Source: Oscillospiraceae bacterium (GTDB lineage: Bacteria; Bacillota; Clostridia; Oscillospirales; Oscillospiraceae). Taken from it: a stretch of DNA of 64,000 bases. Each line of letters opens with the position of its first letter. Position 1 is the first letter of the stretch. Below the pieces are notes generated by a model. The model did no database searches and was not told where the DNA came from. It saw only the letters and a list, made by a program, of their open reading frames with translations. The stretch lies in contig JAFQFA010000015.1 of the NCBI GenBank assembly GCA_017398725.1, positions 33,806-97,805 on the forward strand. Reading direction: 5' to 3'. Below, one piece after another: positions 24,359 through 33,214 of this stretch. The position numbers and the translations under genes are program-made.

Positions 24359-25441
24359 TTACTTATGCTCTGCTTCGAACTTCTTCAAGAAGTCCACCAG
24401 AGCCTCTACGCCTTCCTTAGGCATTGCATTGTAAATGGATGCCCGGAGTCCGCCAACGGACTTGTGGCCCTTCAGGTTGTCGTAGCCGGCCTTCTTGGTA
24501 GCGGCAACGACCTCAGCGTCCAGCTCCTTGGATGCGGTGACAAAGGGCACATTCATCAAGCTGCGCACTTCCTTGTCCACAGTGCCGGTGAACATCTCGG
24601 AAGAATCCAAGAAATCGTACAGCACCTTGGCCTTTTCCTGATTCATCTTCTCAATGACTTCCAGACCGCCCAGATTCTTCAGGTACTTGAACACCTTGCC
24701 GCAGCAGTAGATCGCCCAGCAGTTGGGGGTATTGTACATAGAACCACCCTCGGCGTGGGTCTTGTACTGCAGGTAGATGGGCAGGTTATCCACATCATCC
24801 CGGATCAGGTCTTCCCGGATGATCACCACCACCATGCCGGCAGGGCCCACATTCTTCTGTACGCCGGCGTAGATCATGCCGTAGTCAGACACATTGCAGG
24901 GCTTGCTCAGGAACATAGAGGACTGGTCGGACACCAGCACATGGCCCTTGGTGTTGGGCATGGTCTGCCAAGTGGTACCGTGAATGGTCTCGTTCTCGCA
25001 GATGTAGACATAGTCGGTATCCTCGGGAATGTCCAAATCGGAGCAATCGGGGATGTAGGCGTAGTTTCTATCCTTAGAGGAAACGACAGTGACCTCGCCC
25101 ACCTTCTTTGCCTCGGCAATGGCCTTCTTGGACCATGCGCCGGTCTCAATGTAAACAGCCTTGCCGTTTTTCATCAGGTTCATAGGGATCATGCTAAACT
25201 GCAGGGTTGCGCCGCCTTGAATGAACAGCACCTTGTAGTTATCGGGAATGCCCATCAGATCGCGCAGATCCTGCTCTGCCTCATCGACGATCTGCTGATA
25301 CACAGCACTGCGGTGAGACATTTCCATAACACACATACCGCTGCCCCGGTAGTTCATCATCTCGTCACGGATCTCCTCCAGAACGGGCTCCGGCATCATA
25401 GCAGGGCCGGCAGAGAAATTAAATGTACGCTCGTATTTCAT
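24359..25441 (-). CDS. serC: Phosphoserine aminotransferase
   Basis: PLP-dependent class V aminotransferase converting 3-phosphohydroxypyruvate and glutamate to phosphoserine. 360 residues starting MKYERTFNFSAGPAMMPEPV, with FIQGGATLQFSMIPMNL near 76 and the PLP-lysine in IYAGVQKNVGPAG near 195. The start at 25441 has GGAGGG at good spacing; an ATG five codons upstream overlaps that site. First gene of serC-serA with a consensus-like promoter. Confidence 0.96.
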   Translation of the reverse strand: MKYERTFNFSAGPAMMPEPVLEEIRDEMMNYRGSGMCVMEMSHRSAVYQQIVDEAEQDLRDLMGIPDNYKVLFIQGGATLQFSMIPMNLMKNGKAVYIETGAWSKKAIAEAKKVGEVTVVSSKDRNYAYIPDCSDLDIPEDTDYVYICENETIHGTTWQTMPNTKGHVLVSDQSSMFLSKPCNVSDYGMIYAGVQKNVGPAGMVVVIIREDLIRDDVDNLPIYLQYKTHAEGGSMYNTPNCWAIYCCGKVFKYLKNLGGLEVIEKMNQEKAKVLYDFLDSSEMFTGTVDKEVRSLMNVPFVTASKELDAEVVAATKKAGYDNLKGHKSVGGLRASIYNAMPKEGVEALVDFLKKFEAEHK

Positions 25442-25476
25442 AGTATTTCCCTCCATTTATAGTATATACTGATGGC

Positions 25477-25505
25477 ATTATACCATGGGGTATCTAAAAA
25501 ATCAA
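25477..25505 (-). promoter_or_regulatory. Promoter of serC-serA
   Basis: TTGATT, 17-base spacer, perfect TATAAT on the minus strand, about 36 bases before the serC start. Confidence 0.8.
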
Positions 25506-25550
25506 CAAGGGGCACAAGGCTTTTTCCCGAAAGCAAAATTTCCGTTTTAA

Positions 25551-25579
25551 TTGACAAAGAGGCAATCGTTTGATAAGCT
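25551..25579 (+). promoter_or_regulatory. Promoter of nitroreductase gene
   Basis: TTGACA, 17-base spacer, TAAGCT; 30 bases before the start codon. Confidence 0.65.
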
Positions 25580-25609
25580 AAATTTATAACTATTGAGGAG
25601 GAAGACGCT

Positions 25610-26128
25610 ATGAATGAAGCCATCTTAACCATGCTGCAGCGTCGCAGCACCAAATCCTATCGGGACACCCCGGTTCCCGAAGAACTGCTGGACAAGGTGC
25701 TGGAAGCCGGGCTGTACGCCCCCACCGGCAGAAACAATCAGGATGTGATCTGCGTAGCTGTGACAAACAAGGCCATTCGGGATCAGCTTTCCAAAATGAA
25801 TGCAGCCGTTTTGGGGGTGGACAGCGATCCTTTTTACGGCGCCCCCTGCGTGATCGTGGTGCTGGCAGAATCAACCGGCACTACTTGGGTGGAGGACGGC
25901 TCTCTGGTGCTGGGCAACATGATGAACGCCGCCCAAGCGCTGAACTTGGGCAGCTGCTGGATCCATCGGGCGCGGCAGATGTTTGATTCCCCGGAAGGCA
26001 AACAGCTGCTGAAGGATTGGGGATTGCCGGAAACCATGCGGGGTGTGGGCAACTGCATTTTGGGATATCCCGCCGCAGAACCTACCCAAAAGCCCCGAAA
26101 AGAAGGCAGAATTCTGAAAGTCAAATAA
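25610..26128 (+). CDS. Nitroreductase-family flavoprotein
   Basis: 172-residue FMN-dependent oxidoreductase of the NfnB/nitroreductase fold. It opens with a RRSTKSYRDTPV motif that contacts FMN phosphate, followed by APTGRNNQD, then LGNMMNAAQALNLGSCWIHR and a C-terminal GYPAAEP segment. Uses NAD(P)H to reduce nitro or quinone compounds; the physiological substrate is unknown. GAGGAGG lies before the ATG. It is a single gene with its own promoter, convergent with the P-type ATPase gene and sharing a terminator. Confidence 0.92.
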   Translation: MNEAILTMLQRRSTKSYRDTPVPEELLDKVLEAGLYAPTGRNNQDVICVAVTNKAIRDQLSKMNAAVLGVDSDPFYGAPCVIVVLAESTGTTWVEDGSLVLGNMMNAAQALNLGSCWIHRARQMFDSPEGKQLLKDWGLPETMRGVGNCILGYPAAEPTQKPRKEGRILKVK

Positions 26129-26147
26129 ATTGCATTTTGAATTACAA

Positions 26148-26177
26148 AAAGGATGCACTGCATGCAGTGCATCCTTT
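26148..26177. terminator. Bidirectional terminator
   Basis: Perfect 30-base palindrome (AAAGGATGCACTGCA and its complement) between the convergent nitroreductase and P-type ATPase genes. Confidence 0.85.
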
Positions 26178-26188
26178 CTTATTGTGGA

Positions 26189-28870
26189 TTACTTTTTGGT
26201 GAACAAGCGCTGGATGAACTTAACGGTCTCCACGACAGGAATGACCAAGATTGCCAAGCCCATGGCAATGCCGTATTCAGTCCAGCCGATCATGGTAAAG
26301 CCGAAAGCATTTGCCAAGAAAGGAACCTCGATGACCGCGGTGGTCAGCAGGAGGCTTCCCAGCATAGCCGCCCACAGCACAACGTTCTGACCCTTCAGGG
26401 TGAACACACTCTTGCGCTGAGAACGCATGTTGAAGGAGTGGAAGATCTCACACATGGACATGGTCAGGAAGGCCATGGTCATGCCGTGACCGGAGCTGCC
26501 CTCTGCAACCAGCTTACCGAACCAGCCGGCTGCATCTGCGTTAAACTCCATAAAGCTGCCCACCAGATAGGCACCGATGGTAATGGCGGTAACCAGAACG
26601 CCCTGATAGATCACATCGAAGCCCAGACCACCGGCAAAGATGCCGTCTTTGGAGTTTCTGGGAGGACGGGTCATGGTGTCAGGCTCAGCCTTCTCCATGC
26701 CCAGTGCCAGTGCGGGGAAGCAGTCGGTGACCAGATTGATAAACAGCAGGTGCACAGGGTTCAGCAGAGTAAAGCCCAGAATAGAGGCGAAGAATACGCC
26801 CAGAACCTCACTCATGTTGGAGGCCAACAGGAACTGGATGGCCTTACGGATGTTATCGTAGATCCGGCGGCCCTCGCCCACAGCTGCCACGATGGTAGCG
26901 AAGTTATCGTCTGCCAGCACCATGTCTGCCACGTTCTTGGTGACATCGGTACCGGTGATGCCCATACCCACGCCGATATCGGCGGACTTAATGGAGGGAG
27001 CATCGTTAACACCGTCACCGGTCATCGCGGTAATGGCGCCATTGGCCTTCCATGCAGTAACGATCCGGGTCTTGTGCTCCGGCTGCACGCGGGCGTACAC
27101 GCCGTACTTCTTCACAAACTCGCAGATCTCATCGTCAGAGATATTGTCCAGCTCCGCGCCGGTAATAGCCTCGGAGGCATCGGTGATGATGCCCAGTTCC
27201 TTGGCGATGGCCACAGCCGTATCCTTATGGTCGCCGGTGATCATCACAGGACGGATGCCGGCAGCGCGGCACTCCTCAATGGCTGCCTTGACCTCAGGAC
27301 GGACCGGGTCGATCATACCGGTCAGGCCCACGAAGATCAGCTCCTGCTCCAGATACTCAGGGGTATTGTCTGCAGGCTTCTCGTCCCAGAACCGCATGGC
27401 GGCAGCCAGCACACGAAGCGCCTTATCAGCCATAGCCTTGTTGGCAGCCATGATCTCTTCCCGCTTTGCATCGGTCATGGGCTCGGTCTTACCGTTCTCC
27501 CAGTAGTGGGTGCAGCGCTGCAGGATCACATCGGGACCACCCTTGGTGTACTGAACAAAGTTGCCGTTCACCGCGTGAACGGTGGACATCATCTTACGGC
27601 CGGAATCAAAGGGGGCCTCGTCCACACGGGGCGTCTTAGCTTCCAGATCCTGCTTCTTCAAGCCCAGCTTGCAGGCAAAGTTCACCAGTGCGCACTCGGT
27701 AGGCTCACCTTCTGCCTGATCCTGCTCGTTCAGCGCAGCATCGGAGCACAGTGCCATGGCGGTTGCCACCAGCTCGCCGTCGCCCATGTGCTCTACCACG
27801 GTCATCTTATTCTGGGTCAGTGTACCGGTCTTATCGGAGCAGATCACCTGCGTGCAGCCCAAGGTCTCCACGGCGGTGAGCCGGCGAATCACGGCATTAC
27901 GCTTGGACATATTGGTCACGCCGATGGAAAGCACCACGGTAACCACCGTTGCAAGACCCTCGGGGATCGCGGCAACTGCCAGAGAAACCGCCACCATGAA
28001 GGTCTCCAGAATCACGCTCAAAGCATGGCCTTGCACAGCCAGCTGTGCCCGGGCCATAAACAGGTTAAAGCCAAAGATGAAAACACAGATACCCAGCACG
28101 ATCCAGCTCAGGGCCTTGCCCAGCTGATCCAGCTTACGCTGCAAGGGCGTCTGCTCGTCCTCAGTAGCAGCCAGCACGCCGGCGATCTTACCCATCTCGG
28201 TATCCATACCGGTACGGGTGATAACAGCCTTACCGCGGCCGTAAACCACGGTGGAGCCCATGTAGCACATATTCTTCCGGTCACCCAGAGGCACATCCGC
28301 TTCTGTATCCACGCCCAAAGCCTCAATGACCTTATTAACGGGAACACTTTCACCGGTCAGGGCAGCTTCCTCGATCTTCAAAGAAGCACTTTCCAGCAAA
28401 CGGCCGTCTGCGGGCACCGCATCACCGGCTTCCAGCAGAACCACATCGCCGGGAACCAGCTCATCGGAGTGCATGATCACCATTTTGCCATCCCGTAACA
28501 CTTTACAGGTGGCTGCTGTCATCGTCTGCAGCGCCTCAATCGCAGCCTCTGCCTTGCTCTCCTGAATCACGCCCAAAATGGCGTTGAGCAGAACAACGGC
28601 CATAATGATAATGACCTCAGCCCATTCGTTTTCGCCGGACAGCATACCGGTCAGCGCACTGACGCCGGCAGCGATCATCAGAATGATCAGCATGGGGTCT
28701 TTCAACTGGGCAAGGAACTTTTGGAACAAAGTTGCTTTTTCCGCTTCCTTCAGCTTGTTGGGGCCGTACTTTTCCAGCCGCTGGGCAGCCTGCTCAGAAG
28801 TAAGACCAGCCTCGGTAGTTTCCAGCTGTTCCAGAATGGATTCCTGAGATAAGCTGTACTCTTTTTCCAT
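26189..28870 (-). CDS. P-type cation ATPase, probable Mn2+ (or Ca2+) exporter
   Basis: 893-residue P2A-type ATPase of the SERCA/PMR1 group. In order: N-terminal cation-ATPase domain, actuator TGES (in LTGESVPVN near 178), the membrane motif AAIPEGLATV near 305 that binds Ca2+ or Mn2+, phosphorylation site SDKTGTLTQN near 347, ATP-binding KGGPD, hinge TGDGVNDAPS near 615, and six C-terminal helices. The start at 28870 has AAGGAG eight bases upstream. Sequence alone would say Ca2+ pump, but it lies behind a yybP-ykoY Mn2+ riboswitch, so Mn2+ efflux under excess is more likely. Confidence 0.93.
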   Translation of the reverse strand: MEKEYSLSQESILEQLETTEAGLTSEQAAQRLEKYGPNKLKEAEKATLFQKFLAQLKDPMLIILMIAAGVSALTGMLSGENEWAEVIIIMAVVLLNAILGVIQESKAEAAIEALQTMTAATCKVLRDGKMVIMHSDELVPGDVVLLEAGDAVPADGRLLESASLKIEEAALTGESVPVNKVIEALGVDTEADVPLGDRKNMCYMGSTVVYGRGKAVITRTGMDTEMGKIAGVLAATEDEQTPLQRKLDQLGKALSWIVLGICVFIFGFNLFMARAQLAVQGHALSVILETFMVAVSLAVAAIPEGLATVVTVVLSIGVTNMSKRNAVIRRLTAVETLGCTQVICSDKTGTLTQNKMTVVEHMGDGELVATAMALCSDAALNEQDQAEGEPTECALVNFACKLGLKKQDLEAKTPRVDEAPFDSGRKMMSTVHAVNGNFVQYTKGGPDVILQRCTHYWENGKTEPMTDAKREEIMAANKAMADKALRVLAAAMRFWDEKPADNTPEYLEQELIFVGLTGMIDPVRPEVKAAIEECRAAGIRPVMITGDHKDTAVAIAKELGIITDASEAITGAELDNISDDEICEFVKKYGVYARVQPEHKTRIVTAWKANGAITAMTGDGVNDAPSIKSADIGVGMGITGTDVTKNVADMVLADDNFATIVAAVGEGRRIYDNIRKAIQFLLASNMSEVLGVFFASILGFTLLNPVHLLFINLVTDCFPALALGMEKAEPDTMTRPPRNSKDGIFAGGLGFDVIYQGVLVTAITIGAYLVGSFMEFNADAAGWFGKLVAEGSSGHGMTMAFLTMSMCEIFHSFNMRSQRKSVFTLKGQNVVLWAAMLGSLLLTTAVIEVPFLANAFGFTMIGWTEYGIAMGLAILVIPVVETVKFIQRLFTKK

Positions 28871-28911
28871 CGCAAATTCTCCTTCAATATAATTTGGGGA
28901 CAAAAACAAAA

Positions 28912-28946
28912 ACTCATGCGCCAAATGCAAGCATTTGCGCATGAGT
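28912..28946 (-). terminator. Riboswitch-controlled terminator
   Basis: Ten-base stem ACTCATGCGC/GCGCATGAGT followed on the minus strand by TTTTTGTTTTTG. It lies between the aptamer and the ATPase gene, so ligand binding can decide read-through. Confidence 0.9.
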
Positions 28947-29030
28947 CTCATTCTGTAAAGAACCTTCCCGGGCATAAATGCCGTTTTGACGAAAAGGCCA
29001 ACGCAAATGCGCCGAATTACTCCCTCAATA
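28935..29030 (-). promoter_or_regulatory. yybP-ykoY manganese riboswitch
   Basis: Leader of the P-type ATPase gene. On the minus strand it shows GAGGGAGTAATTC (the conserved GGGAGUA element), a P2 stem, TTCGTCAAAACGGCA, the TGCCCGGGAAGG element, then GAGAC running into the terminator stem. These are the conserved loops of the yybP-ykoY class, which senses Mn2+ and usually controls Mn2+ efflux genes. The overlap of the aptamer 3' end with the terminator suggests an ON switch by antitermination. Confidence 0.85.
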
Positions 29031-29038
29031 CGATAACC

Positions 29039-29067
29039 ATTGTATAAGATTTTCATTCCCTTGTCAA
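29039..29067 (-). promoter_or_regulatory. Promoter of the Mn2+ riboswitch/P-type ATPase unit
   Basis: TTGACA, 17-base spacer, TACAAT on the minus strand, just upstream of the aptamer. Confidence 0.85.
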
Positions 29068-29177
29068 GGAAATTTCTGTGGGTTTTGGCAACAATCATAC
29101 CCAGCGATCGTGTGAAGTCGTAAGTTAAAGGTAGGCATATGGAACACACCATGTTGCCTGCCGTTTTTTACATAAAA

Positions 29178-29201
29178 AGGCGGCTGCAAATGCAGCCGCC
29201 T
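29178..29201 (-). terminator. Terminator of the glucuronidase operon
   Basis: Eleven-base stem AGGCGGCTGCA/TGCAGCCGCCT with minus-strand tail TTTTATG. Confidence 0.9.
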
Positions 29202-29213
29202 AATAGGGGTTAT

Positions 29214-31469
29214 TTACTTTTTGGGCTTCTTGATCTTGTTGAGCTGGGCATTCAGATCCAACAGCTGCTCCTTGGTGAACTTTACATTCATCATGCCGCC
29301 GGCCATAGTGATCAGCCGCAGCACGGTAAAGCCGTTCATCATGGTCATCATGTCGGCGGTCATTTCAAAGCCCATGACCTTATTATCCTCGCCGCCATCC
29401 TTTTTCTTGCCGCCCATCATCTTCGCCATCAGACCGGCAAAGATCAGCTTACCCCGGACAGTCGCAAGCACATCGCCCATCTTATCATTCAGGGACAAAT
29501 AGCCTTCGGGCTCTTCCACATCGAACCAGTTCAGGATCGCGCCTTCCTCTTTCAGCCGATAGGCTTCATTGAAGGTTTCTACCTTGCGGATCACACCTTC
29601 ATCCTTCAGGTCACCGGAAACCGCAACCAGCTTGGTTTCGCCGGCATTGGGCACCTCAAAGTAGAAGAAATGGTCTGCCGCTTCCTGAACACCCAGAGAA
29701 ACGCCGTTGGCAAACAGCTCCACAGTGGGCTGGTTGGAATAGACAGTAACCTTGGTAACAGCCTCTACCCGATCGATATACCGCTTGCCGCACAGGTGGA
29801 CAAAGGGCTCATCGGAAAGCCATGCTTTGTAAGCATAGAACGAATCCTTTTTATACTTACGGTCCATGGTCACCAGACCCTTATGGTTCTGACCGTTTTC
29901 GCCACCCTCATTCCGGGCATCGGCACCAAAGTCAAACATGTTCCACACATGGGTCGCCCACATGTACTTACGGTTAAAGAGCTGCTTGATCAGCTCCTCA
30001 TGGTAATATGCCTGATATTCCTCGGTGTAGTCACCCTGCCGGGGATCGGAGGTATGCCAGTCAAGGGCCTCGCAGCCATACTCAGAGCAGCCGATGGGAA
30101 TATTGGGATGGGTAGCGTGGAACTTGTCAAACCACGGGCCGTTCATAGCAGTTTCGCCGCCGTACCAGCCAAAGTAATGGTTGTAAGACACCACATCGGG
30201 AATCTGCAAATAGGGATCGTCCATTTTGCACATAGACACGGCTGCAATGGTGGTCAGACGGGTCTTGTCCATCTCATGGCACAGGTCATTGAGGATCCGG
30301 TGATTTTCCAGCAGGTCCTCGGTGCTGCCGCCGATGGAGATCTCGTTGCTCAGGCCCCAAACCACGATGGAGGGGTGATTGTAATTCTGCACGATCAGCT
30401 CCTTCATCTGGCTGATGGTGTTTTCCCGACCGGTAGGCATGTGCTTGGAGATATAGGGGATCTCCGCCCAGATCACCAAGCCCCGCTCATCACACAGGTC
30501 ATAGAAATACTGATCGTGCTGATAGTGAGCAAGGCGGATGGTGGTAGCACCCATTTCGCAGATCAGATCCATATCCTCTTCATGATGCTCGGGAAGCAGT
30601 GCATTGCCAACGCCCCAGCGATCCTGATGGCGGGAAACGCCCCGCAGAGGATACTCCTCCCCATTGAGGATAAAGCCGTTTTCCGGGTCGATCCGGAAGG
30701 TGCGGCAGCCAAAGCGGGTGCACACACTGTCGATCACTTCGCCATCTTCCAAAAGCTCTGCCTCGCAGCAATACAGGTAAGGATCCTTGCGGCCGTGCCA
30801 CAGGTGCACATTGGGAATGGTCAGCTCCCCGTGGGTATCGGCTGTTTCCGTCTGGGCAATCACATTCTCTTGGGCATCATAGACGGTATAGCGAACAGTC
30901 TGACCCAGCTTGCCGGCGGTAACATAAGTATCCACCGTCACCTTCGCATCGGCACCGGTGATCTCGGGGGTCACAGCAATGCCGGGGCCGCCGAAATAAT
31001 CCAGATCAAAGTGGGATTCCGGTACACAGATCAGATTCACATCCCGATAAATGCCGCCGTAGAACGTAAAGTCCGCCATCTGGGGGTAGACCGTTTCGTT
31101 GGGGCTGTTGTCAACTGCGATCACCAGCAGGCTGGCATTGCCCAGATGGGCAGTAATGTCCACGCGCCATGTGGAGTAACCGCCGTCGTGGTGGGCAAGA
31201 TGCTTGCCGTCCATGTACACATCTGCAGAGGAATTGGCGCCCTTCAGCTCCAGATAGTAGTGTTCTGCATTGGGGAATGCAGCCTTATTAAGCATTTTTG
31301 CATAATAAGCGGTACCCCGGTAATAATCGTTATCGCCGTCCTGACCGTCGATGGCGTTCCAGCTATGAGGCAGGTTCACCAGATCCCACTTGGGATCAAT
31401 GGCGGAAGGAACTGCTTCGGGCAGCTTAGAAAATGCCCACTTGCGGTTTAAACTGATAATTTGTCTCAC
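29214..31469 (-). CDS. uidA: Beta-glucuronidase (GH2)
   Basis: Retaining glycosidase of 751 residues with the GH2 layout: N-terminal sugar-binding domain (about 1-150), Ig-like domain, then TIM barrel. The acid/base glutamate is in WGLSNEIS (E376) and the nucleophile in IGCSEYGCEA (E463). NHKG at 528-531 supplies the N-x-K motif that binds the glucuronate carboxylate and separates glucuronidases from beta-galactosidases. The context is a complete glucuronate pathway. The start is GTG at 31469 with GGAGG upstream. The last 110 residues form a Met-rich extension beyond the core fold, of unknown role. No signal peptide, so the enzyme acts on imported glucuronides. Confidence 0.93.
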   Translation of the reverse strand: MRQIISLNRKWAFSKLPEAVPSAIDPKWDLVNLPHSWNAIDGQDGDNDYYRGTAYYAKMLNKAAFPNAEHYYLELKGANSSADVYMDGKHLAHHDGGYSTWRVDITAHLGNASLLVIAVDNSPNETVYPQMADFTFYGGIYRDVNLICVPESHFDLDYFGGPGIAVTPEITGADAKVTVDTYVTAGKLGQTVRYTVYDAQENVIAQTETADTHGELTIPNVHLWHGRKDPYLYCCEAELLEDGEVIDSVCTRFGCRTFRIDPENGFILNGEEYPLRGVSRHQDRWGVGNALLPEHHEEDMDLICEMGATTIRLAHYQHDQYFYDLCDERGLVIWAEIPYISKHMPTGRENTISQMKELIVQNYNHPSIVVWGLSNEISIGGSTEDLLENHRILNDLCHEMDKTRLTTIAAVSMCKMDDPYLQIPDVVSYNHYFGWYGGETAMNGPWFDKFHATHPNIPIGCSEYGCEALDWHTSDPRQGDYTEEYQAYYHEELIKQLFNRKYMWATHVWNMFDFGADARNEGGENGQNHKGLVTMDRKYKKDSFYAYKAWLSDEPFVHLCGKRYIDRVEAVTKVTVYSNQPTVELFANGVSLGVQEAADHFFYFEVPNAGETKLVAVSGDLKDEGVIRKVETFNEAYRLKEEGAILNWFDVEEPEGYLSLNDKMGDVLATVRGKLIFAGLMAKMMGGKKKDGGEDNKVMGFEMTADMMTMMNGFTVLRLITMAGGMMNVKFTKEQLLDLNAQLNKIKKPKK

Positions 31470-31497
31470 TTGATTTACCTCCAACCTTGGTTTATGA

Positions 31498-31524
31498 CAC
31501 CCTGCCGGAGATTCCGGCAGGGTG
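31498..31524 (-). other. Intercistronic stem-loop
   Basis: Eleven-pair stem CACCCTGCCGG/CCGGCAGGGTG between the transporter and glucuronidase genes. No T-run follows, so it is more likely an mRNA-stabilising or partial attenuation element than a terminator. Confidence 0.6.
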
Positions 31525-31535
31525 TGGTCTTTCAA

Positions 31536-32996
31536 TTACTCAGCGCTCTTGCGGCGTTCTGCCAACTCGGCATTCATTGTCTCCATGGTCTTCTTATCCA
31601 AATTGTAGACAACACTCAAGCCAATGAACTGCACAATCGCAGAGAACATATACAGGCCACCAGCCAGCCAGCACATATTGTAAACGGTTTCTGCAGACTG
31701 TCCGCCGGTACCAAGGTCAGACACATAACCCAGCAAGCCCATGATAAACAGAACAACAGAGGGGCCTACACCCTGTGCCAACTTCCGGAAGAAAGAATGC
31801 AGAGAATAAACAGTACCCTCTTCCCGCTTGCCAAACTTCCACTCACTGTAGTCAATGGCATCTGCCATCAGAGCCCATGACACGCAGGTGTACACACCCA
31901 TGCCCATGCCGAACAGAGTCAAACCGATCATGTAAACAATCAGAGCCGCACTCTTAGGAACCATGGGGAAAATCAGCATAATAACGCCGCCCACCAGAGA
32001 AACGATCGTGCCTGCAACAGAAGCTTCCTTCTTTCCGTGCTTATCGACAATCTTCTTGATGAAAGGCATAAAGAAGAACATGGGGACGAAACCGATCATT
32101 TGCACAACACCGGACAGCTGCGCCATGCCGAAGTATGTAGCAAACATGATGGTCACGGCAGTACCGGCAGCATTCATGCCAAGGAACATGCCCATAGCAG
32201 CCATGGTGGCACCAACTGCAGGACGGTTCTTCATAAAGTTACCGAACGCCTTAAAGACATTAAATTTTTCCACATCATTGGTCTTTACGCTATTCTCATT
32301 CACGCGGATGGTGATGGTCTTGATCATGAACAAGAACGCAGCCAGACCCAAAACACCCATGATCAGAGCAGCAATAAACACGCGGTCACCCAACAAGGTT
32401 TCTACCTGAACACCGGTCTCTTCATTGATCATAGGAGTGCCATCAGCATTAAACTCCTTCTTCCAGATCAGAGCAGGCAGAATCATGCCGGGCAGGATGT
32501 TACCAATCATAGAGCCAATCGAACGCCATGTAGACAGCTGTGCCCGCTCGCCGGCATCCTCAGTAACCAAACTCAGCATAGAGCCATAGGGAACATTGGC
32601 AATAGTATAGAAAGCATCCCAAATAATGTATCCAACAATAAACAAAATAGCCTTAACAACCACAGAAGCGTTGGGGAAAGGCAGAAAAACAGCAGCACCG
32701 CCAACCAGCAGTCCAATGGCGCCGATCAAAATATAGGTCTTGAACTTACCTCTTTTATATTGTCTGCGGTCCGCATCGATCATCGCGCCAATCATCGGAT
32801 CGTTGACAGCATCCCAAATCTGGACAATCAACAGCAAAATAGACAGTAAGCCGGTCTCAAGTGCCATATATACCAGCCAGAAGGTTTGCACAGTATTCTT
32901 CAAAGAAAAGCTCATGTTACAGCCAAGGTCGCCGGCAGCATAAGCCAACTTGTCGCGAATACCAAAAGGTCTAATGCGTTTTTCCTTTGTTTCCAT
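31536..32996 (-). CDS. GPH-family glucuronide:cation symporter
   Basis: 486-residue major-facilitator protein with 12 predicted helices and the GPH-family N-terminal pattern KLAYAAGDLGCNMSFSL, WDAVNDPMIGAMID, ADRRQYKRGKFK and PYGSMLSLVTEDAGERAQLS. Imports sugars or glycosides with Na+ or H+. A uidA-adjacent position and co-orientation make glucuronides the likely substrate, as for UidB in enterobacteria. The start at 32996 has AAGGG upstream at long spacing. It is the first gene of the transporter-glucuronidase operon, divergent from the AraC regulator. Confidence 0.9.
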   Translation of the reverse strand: METKEKRIRPFGIRDKLAYAAGDLGCNMSFSLKNTVQTFWLVYMALETGLLSILLLIVQIWDAVNDPMIGAMIDADRRQYKRGKFKTYILIGAIGLLVGGAAVFLPFPNASVVVKAILFIVGYIIWDAFYTIANVPYGSMLSLVTEDAGERAQLSTWRSIGSMIGNILPGMILPALIWKKEFNADGTPMINEETGVQVETLLGDRVFIAALIMGVLGLAAFLFMIKTITIRVNENSVKTNDVEKFNVFKAFGNFMKNRPAVGATMAAMGMFLGMNAAGTAVTIMFATYFGMAQLSGVVQMIGFVPMFFFMPFIKKIVDKHGKKEASVAGTIVSLVGGVIMLIFPMVPKSAALIVYMIGLTLFGMGMGVYTCVSWALMADAIDYSEWKFGKREEGTVYSLHSFFRKLAQGVGPSVVLFIMGLLGYVSDLGTGGQSAETVYNMCWLAGGLYMFSAIVQFIGLSVVYNLDKKTMETMNAELAERRKSAE

Positions 32997-33047
32997 GAAA
33001 GATCAAATCCCTTCTTAAGATTTAACATGACCAAAGCGATCTACATC

Positions 33048-33053
33048 ATTATA
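33048..33053 (-). promoter_or_regulatory. -10 box of the transporter-glucuronidase operon
   Basis: Perfect TATAAT on the minus strand, 52 bases before the transporter start; the expected -35 position (CACAGA) is poor. This is consistent with activation by the divergent AraC-family protein. Confidence 0.45.
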
Positions 33054-33130
33054 ACGGATTTTTCATCATTTCTGTGAGGAATATTTTTAAGTAAATTGGT
33101 ATTCTTTTTAGATTTGCCTATAAAACACAG

Positions 33131-33159
33131 TTGATTTTTTGACAATTGTATACTATACT
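33131..33159 (+). promoter_or_regulatory. Promoter of the AraC-family gene and uxuA operon
   Basis: TTGATT, 17-base spacer, TATACT, about 55 bases before the regulator's ATG. Confidence 0.55.
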
Positions 33160-33214
33160 AACTCCAGTCAAGCTGTCTGTTTTGTATTTTTTGACAATTC
33201 TGGAGGGCGTTCTC

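Noticed and set aside
26153-28498. Very long plus-strand open frame opposite the P-type ATPase gene
   Set aside because: Composition is His/Gly/Gln-rich without domains, no ribosome site or promoter is present, and the minus strand carries all P-type ATPase motifs; it is a reading-frame shadow.
29139-31451. Plus-strand open frame of 770 codons opposite the glucuronidase
   Set aside because: No recognisable domains and no promoter; it mirrors the biased codon use of the GH2 gene.
29214-31535. Naming the GH2 enzyme a beta-galactosidase
   Set aside because: The N-x-K carboxylate-binding motif and the uronate pathway neighbours favour beta-glucuronidase.
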